A stretch of 64,000 bases of DNA from positions 131,454 to 195,453 of the forward strand of contig NZ_LN869529.1 in assembly GCF_001244995.1 (NCBI RefSeq). The letters are read 5' to 3'. The stretch comes from Intestinimonas massiliensis (ex Afouda et al. 2020) (GTDB lineage: Bacteria; Bacillota; Clostridia; Oscillospirales; Oscillospiraceae). This document shows, piece by piece, positions 60,041-64,000 of this stretch; the stretch's first letter is position 1, and every line of letters begins with the position of its first letter. The position numbers and the translations under genes were made by a program. The notes below the pieces were generated by a model, which was not told where the DNA came from, made no database searches, and saw only the letters and a list, made by a program, of their open reading frames with translations.

Positions 60041-60907
60041 ATGTGGGTTCTTTATGCGTTTGGTTCTGCCCTCTTCGCCGGCATCACGGCGGTACTGGCC
60101 AAGATCGGCATCAAGGGAGTCAACTCCCACCTGGCCACCGCCCTGCGCACCGTGGTGGTGGCGGTGTTTGCCTGGCTGATGGTGCTCATCGTGGGCTCCG
60201 GCGGCACCATAGGAGACATCCGGGCCGGGAGCTGGCTCTTCCTGGTCCTCTCCGGCCTGGCCACCGGGGCAAGCTGGATCTGTTATTTCCGGGCCCTCCA
60301 GCTCGGCAGCGTGAACCAGGTGGCGCCCATCGACAAGTCCAGCACCGTGCTCACCATGCTTCTGGCCTTTCTGCTGCTGCGGGAGCGTATCTCCCTCAAC
60401 ATGCTGCTGGGAATGGGCCTCATCCTGGGCGGCACCCTGCTGATGCTCCAGCGGCAGGAGAGCGCCAAGGCAGAGCCGGAGGGGAAGGGCTGGCTCGTCT
60501 GGGCGGTGCTCTCCGCCGTGTTTGCCAGCCTCACCGCCATTTTGGGAAAGGTGGGCATCCAGGGAGTGGAGTCCAACCTGGGTACCGCCATCCGGACCCT
60601 GGTGGTGCTGGCTATGGCCTGGGGGATCGTCTTTGCACAGGGCCTCCAGCGGCAGATCCCCGCCATTGACGCCAGAAGCTGGATCTTTTTGGCCCTGTCC
60701 GGCCTGGCCACGGGACTGTCCTGGATGCTCTATTACCGGGCCCTCCAGGATGGACTGGCCAGCGTGGTGGTCCCCATCGACAAGCTGAGCATCCTGGTCA
60801 CGGTGGCCTTTTCCGCTCTGCTGCTGAAGGAGCGCCTCAGCCGCCGGGCAGGCGTGGGGCTGGCTCTGCTCACCGCCGGGACCCTACTTCTGCTGGTGAA
60901 ATTTTAG
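60041..60907 (+). CDS. EamA-family (DMT) transporter
   Basis: A 288-residue membrane protein with ten predicted helices in two repeated EamA halves. FGSALFAGITAVLAKIGIKGVNSHLATALRT in the first half matches LSAVFASLTAILGKVGIQGVESNLGTAIRT in the second. Likewise LVLSGLATGASWICYFRALQLGSVNQVAPIDK matches LALSGLATGLSWMLYYRALQDGLASVVVPIDK. The repeat shows the internal duplication clearly. Substrate is unknown; relatives export metabolites. GAAAGGAAGC precedes the ATG. The ApbE gene follows in 10 bases. Confidence 0.9.
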   Translation: MWVLYAFGSALFAGITAVLAKIGIKGVNSHLATALRTVVVAVFAWLMVLIVGSGGTIGDIRAGSWLFLVLSGLATGASWICYFRALQLGSVNQVAPIDKSSTVLTMLLAFLLLRERISLNMLLGMGLILGGTLLMLQRQESAKAEPEGKGWLVWAVLSAVFASLTAILGKVGIQGVESNLGTAIRTLVVLAMAWGIVFAQGLQRQIPAIDARSWIFLALSGLATGLSWMLYYRALQDGLASVVVPIDKLSILVTVAFSALLLKERLSRRAGVGLALLTAGTLLLLVKF

Positions 60908-60917
60908 GAGGAATCCC

Positions 60918-61967
60918 ATGAGACGATTGCTGGCGGCCCTGTGCGCCGCGCTGCTGCTGGCGCTGACCGCCTGCACACCCCGGAGCCAGACGCCGGAGCG
61001 CCACGAGCTCACCTATCTGGACGTCTTTGACACGGTCACCACCCTGGTGGCCTACGGCGGGACCGGGGAGGACTTCAGCGCGGAGGCCGGACGCATTCAC
61101 GCCGAGCTGTTGGACTATCACCGGCTCTACGACATCTACAACGACTACCCCGGCCTCAACAACCTCAAGACGGTGAACGACCGGGCGGGAGAGGCCCCGG
61201 TGGAGGTGGACCGGCGGATCATCGACCTGCTGCTGGAGGCCCGGGAGATGTACGGCGTCACCGGCGGCAAGGTCAACGTGGCCTTCGGCAGCGTGCTGTC
61301 CATCTGGCACGACTACCGGGAGGCGGGCATTCTGGACCCGGAGCGGGCCGCGCTGCCCCCCATGGAGGCGCTGCGGGCGGCGGCGGAGCACACGGACCCG
61401 GAAGCTGTGGTCATTGACGAGGAGCGCTCCACCGTCTATCTGGCCGACCCGGCCATGAGCCTGGACGTGGGGGCCATCGCCAAGGGCTATGCCGCCCAGC
61501 GGGTCTGCGACAGCGCCCGGGCGCGGGGGGTAGAATCCCTGCTCCTCAGCGTGGGGGGCAACGTGTGCGCCATCGGCAGCCGCCTGGGGGCGGACGATCC
61601 CTGGCCGGTGGGGGTGGAGAACCCCTTCCCGGGGGAGGGCGGCTACCTCCACACTCTGCGCATCGCCGGCCAGAACCTGGTGACCAGCGGCAGCTACCAG
61701 CGCTATTACACCGTGAACGGCAGAGACTACCACCATATTATTGACCCGGACACCCTGATGCCGGCGGACTATTTTGCCTCCGTCACAGTACTGGCGGACG
61801 ACTCGGGGAAGGCGGATGCGCTGTCCACCGCCCTGTTCAACCTGCCCTATGAGGCGGGAAAGGAGCTGGCGGAATCCCTGGAGGGGGTGGAGGCTTTCTG
61901 GGTGGAGCCGGACGGAACCGAACACTGTACCGACGGCTTCCAGGCCGTGATGGACGACCAGACCTGA
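60918..61967 (+). CDS. apbE: FAD:protein FMN transferase, lipoprotein
   Basis: A 349-residue ApbE that attaches FMN to threonines of exported flavoproteins such as Rnf or Nqr subunits. RRLLAALCAALLLALTACTP is a lipoprotein signal, with the lipidated Cys in LTAC near residue 19. DVFDTVTTLVAYGG, YNDYPGLNNLKTVND near 79, SLDVGAIAKGYAAQRV near 185, LLSVGGNVCAIGS and VTSGSYQRYYTVNGRDYHHIIDPDTLMPA near 255-280 are family blocks. The protein acts outside the membrane. Its flavoprotein targets are not in the window. Confidence 0.93.
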   Translation: MRRLLAALCAALLLALTACTPRSQTPERHELTYLDVFDTVTTLVAYGGTGEDFSAEAGRIHAELLDYHRLYDIYNDYPGLNNLKTVNDRAGEAPVEVDRRIIDLLLEAREMYGVTGGKVNVAFGSVLSIWHDYREAGILDPERAALPPMEALRAAAEHTDPEAVVIDEERSTVYLADPAMSLDVGAIAKGYAAQRVCDSARARGVESLLLSVGGNVCAIGSRLGADDPWPVGVENPFPGEGGYLHTLRIAGQNLVTSGSYQRYYTVNGRDYHHIIDPDTLMPADYFASVTVLADDSGKADALSTALFNLPYEAGKELAESLEGVEAFWVEPDGTEHCTDGFQAVMDDQT

Positions 61968-61983
61968 GTGGAGGGAACGAGAG

Positions 61984-62406
61984 ATGCGCATTTTAGTCAT
62001 CGACGGGCAGGGCGGCGGCATCGGAAGCCGTCTGGTGGCCCTGCTCAAGCCCCGGCTCCTGCCGGGGTGGGAGCTGCTGGCGGCGGGCACCAACGTGCTG
62101 GCCACCAACGCCATGCTCAAAGCGGGGGCTGGCCGTGGCGCCACCGGAGAGAACGCCATCGCCGTCAATGCGGTCCGGGCGGACATCATTCTGGGCCCCA
62201 TCGGCGTGATCCTGGCCAACGGTCTCATGGGCGAGGTGCCGCCGGCGGTGGCCTCCGCCGTGTCCGGGGCGGAGGGGGTCAAGATTCTGATCCCCTCCAA
62301 CGCCTGCGGAACCCGGATTGCCGGGACCGAGGAGATGAAGCTGGAGGAATACCTGCGGCGGGCCGTGGAGCTGGCCGCGGCGGAGATGGAGAAAAAGAGC
62401 TCATAA
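61984..62406 (+). CDS. DUF3842 family protein
   Basis: A 140-residue protein of DUF3842: MRILVIDGQGGGIGSRLVALLK resembles a glycine-rich nucleotide loop. TNVLATNAMLKAGAGRGATGENAIAVNAVRADIILGPIGVILANGLMGE in the middle and KILIPSNACGTRIAGTEEMKLEEYLRRA near the end are the conserved segments. GGAGGGAA precedes the ATG. It follows apbE by 16 bases, so a link to flavin or redox biology is possible, but the function is unknown. Confidence 0.85.
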   Translation: MRILVIDGQGGGIGSRLVALLKPRLLPGWELLAAGTNVLATNAMLKAGAGRGATGENAIAVNAVRADIILGPIGVILANGLMGEVPPAVASAVSGAEGVKILIPSNACGTRIAGTEEMKLEEYLRRAVELAAAEMEKKSS

Positions 62407-62409
62407 AGG

Positions 62410-62446
62410 ATACGGGGCCGTCCCATTGGGACGGCCCCGTATGTTT
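62410..62446. terminator. Terminator between the DUF3842 gene and convergent glpK
   Basis: Perfect 15-base arms 62410-62424 and 62428-62442 around ATT, then GTTT. Confidence 0.88.
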
Positions 62447-62485
62447 ATAAGGTGACCCAATACCGCCTTAACCCGTCCTTTCGCG

Positions 62486-63970
62486 TCATCTGGCCCAGCC
62501 GCGGCTGCGGTCCACGGCCCTGTGCCAGTCGGACAGCAGTGTTTCCCGCCGCTGAGGGGCCATATCCGGATCGAAGGTCACATCGCACTTCCAGAGTCCC
62601 TCGATCTCGTCCTGGTCCTTCCACACCCCCACGGCCAGCCCGGCCAGATAGGCCGCGCCCAGAGCGGTGGTCTCCCGGATCACCGGACGCCGGACCTGCC
62701 GGTCCAGGATATCGGCCTGGAACTGCAGCAGAAAGCCGTCCCGGCTGGCCCCGCCGTCGGCCCGGAGCTGGTCCAGCGGAATGCCGGTGTCCTTCTCCAT
62801 GGCGGTGGCCAGGTCACAGACCTGATAGGCGATGGACTCCTGAGCCGCCCGGATGATGTGCTCCCGCCGGGTGCCCCGGGTCAGGCCCACGATGCAGCCT
62901 CGGGCGTACATGTCCCAGTAGGGGGCTCCCAGGCCGGTGAAGGCGGGCACCAGATACACGCCCCCGGTATCGGGGACCTTTTGCGCGTAATATTCCGCGT
63001 CCCGGCTCTCGGTGAGAAAGCGCATCTCATCCCGGACCCACTGGATGACCGCGCCTCCCACAAAGACCGAGCCCTCCAGGGCATACTGCACCTTCCCGCC
63101 CAGGCCCACGGCGATGGTGGTGATGAGGCCGTTCTGACTGACACAGGGGATGGCGCCGGTGTTCATCAGCAGGAAGCAGCCGGTGCCGTAGGTATTCTTG
63201 GCCTGGCCGGGGCGGAAGCAGGTCTGCCCGAAGAGGGCGGCCTGCTGGTCGCCGGCGATGCCGGCGATGGGCACCTGCGCCCCGGCAAATTCAGCGTAGC
63301 CATACACCGCGCTGGAATCCCGCACCTCCGGCAAGATGGCCCGGGGGATGTCCAGGGCGGCGAGCAGGGTGTCGTCCCAGCACAGCTTATGGATGTCGTA
63401 GAGCATGGTGCGGGAGGCATTGGTGTAGTCGGTGACGTGGACGGCCCCGCCGGTCAGCTTCCACAGCAGCCAGGTGTCCACCGTGCCGAAGAGGATCTCT
63501 CCGCGGCGGGCCCGCTCCTGCGCGCCCTCCACATGATCCAGCATCCATCGGATCTTGGTGGCGGAGAAATAGGCATCGGGCACCAGGCCGGTGGTCTGCC
63601 TGATGTGATCCCCGAGACCGTCGGCGAGCAGTCTGTCCACGATGGGGGCGGTGCGGCGGCACTGCCACACGATGGCGTTGCAGATGGGCCGCCCGGTGTC
63701 CTTTTCCCACAGGATGGTGGTCTCCCGCTGATTGGTGATGCCGATGGCGGCGATTTGGGCGGGGGTGACCCCTGTCTGGGCGATGACCTCCATCATCACG
63801 CCGTACTGGGAGGACCAGATCTCCATGGGGTCGTGCTCCACCCAGCCTTCCTGAGGATAGAACTGGGTAAATTCCTTTTGGGCCACGCCCACGATGTTCT
63901 GCTCCCGGTCAAAGAGAATGGCCCGGGAGCTGGTGGTGCCTTGGTCCAGGGCCAGCAGATAGGCGCCCAT
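62486..63970 (-). CDS. glpK: Glycerol kinase
   Basis: A 494-residue FGGY kinase that phosphorylates glycerol with [21 protein letters not shown] is the N-terminal ATP loop. [14 protein letters not shown] near 45, [32 protein letters not shown] near 75-105 and [20 protein letters not shown] near 180 are conserved. [16 protein letters not shown] near 240, [15 protein letters not shown] near 262 and [21 protein letters not shown] near 400 complete the fold. AAAGGAGG precedes the ATG at 63970. It is convergent with the DUF3842 gene and its upstream partners lie outside the window. Confidence 0.96.
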   Translation of the reverse strand: MGAYLLALDQGTTSSRAILFDREQNIVGVAQKEFTQFYPQEGWVEHDPMEIWSSQYGVMMEVIAQTGVTPAQIAAIGITNQRETTILWEKDTGRPICNAIVWQCRRTAPIVDRLLADGLGDHIRQTTGLVPDAYFSATKIRWMLDHVEGAQERARRGEILFGTVDTWLLWKLTGGAVHVTDYTNASRTMLYDIHKLCWDDTLLAALDIPRAILPEVRDSSAVYGYAEFAGAQVPIAGIAGDQQAALFGQTCFRPGQAKNTYGTGCFLLMNTGAIPCVSQNGLITTIAVGLGGKVQYALEGSVFVGGAVIQWVRDEMRFLTESRDAEYYAQKVPDTGGVYLVPAFTGLGAPYWDMYARGCIVGLTRGTRREHIIRAAQESIAYQVCDLATAMEKDTGIPLDQLRADGGASRDGFLLQFQADILDRQVRRPVIRETTALGAAYLAGLAVGVWKDQDEIEGLWKCDVTFDPDMAPQRRETLLSDWHRAVDRSRGWAR

Positions 63971-64000
63971 ACCGGCCGCCTCCTTTCCTTGTCTGGTGGA

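Overview
The window looks like a chromosomal stretch of a gut-type anaerobic member of the Bacillota, class Clostridia, of the Flavonifractor/Intestinimonas/Pseudoflavonifractor kind. This is inferred from GC-rich coding sequence with strong AGGAGG ribosome binding sites, ferredoxin-linked 2-oxoacid oxidation, butyrate-kinase-type energy conservation, a FabK/FabT-style fatty acid operon, and small families typical of gut Clostridia (DUF3793, DUF3842, DUF4037, DUF4125). No rRNA, tRNA or CRISPR array was seen.

Region by region. (1) 1-2.2 kb: a truncated secreted SHIRT-like surface protein, a 142-bp segment bounded by 13-bp perfect inverted repeats that carries a promoter, then a Hin-size serine recombinase coupled to a small HTH-like protein. 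This has the layout of a phase-variation switch. (2) 2.3-7.8 kb: lactate permease, LarA-type racemase and a GlcD-type FAD dehydrogenase, with a divergent LysR regulator. (3) 7.9-9.9 kb: a metal-regulation island with two short DtxR-like regulators flanking DUF3793 and flavodoxin genes; two GTTAGC-type dyads lie before DUF3793. (4) 10-15.5 kb: transposase remnants, a MarR regulator, an amino acid permease with an unusual palindromic leader, a MalY-type C-S lyase and a redoxin. (5) 15.6-20 kb: WYL regulator, luxS, DUF3788, two GyrI-like proteins, and a Fpg/Nei-like glycosylase lacking its catalytic proline. (6) 20-31.3 kb: lipase-like hydrolase, peptidase T, ornithine-cyclodeaminase-like enzyme, LysE exporter with a divergent HxlR regulator, topoisomerase III, and a pncA-pncB NAD salvage pair.

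(7) 31.4-41.8 kb: a catabolic regulon built around an IclR regulator. Leftward is a four-subunit 2-oxoacid:ferredoxin oxidoreductase (VOR type). Rightward are butyrate kinase, an NhaC antiporter, phosphate butyryltransferase, an MFS carrier and a second FAD-linked 2-hydroxyacid dehydrogenase. Together they read as 2-hydroxyacid -> 2-oxoacid -> acyl-CoA -> acyl-phosphate -> fatty acid + ATP, with matching operator-like sequences at both promoters. (8) 41.8-45.5 kb: a TetR regulator divergent from a CoA-transferase and an acyl-CoA dehydrogenase. (9) 45.5-47 kb: an intact IS110-type insertion sequence. (10) 47.1-50.3 kb: YczE-like membrane protein, then a tight TPR-DUF4037-DUF4125 cluster of unknown function.

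(11) 50.3-59.9 kb: a complete type II fatty acid synthesis operon, acpP-accBCDA-fabHKDGFZ, with a FabT-like box at the front and a MarR/FabT-like regulator at the end. (12) 60-64 kb: EamA transporter, ApbE flavin transferase, DUF3842 protein, and a convergent glycerol kinase.
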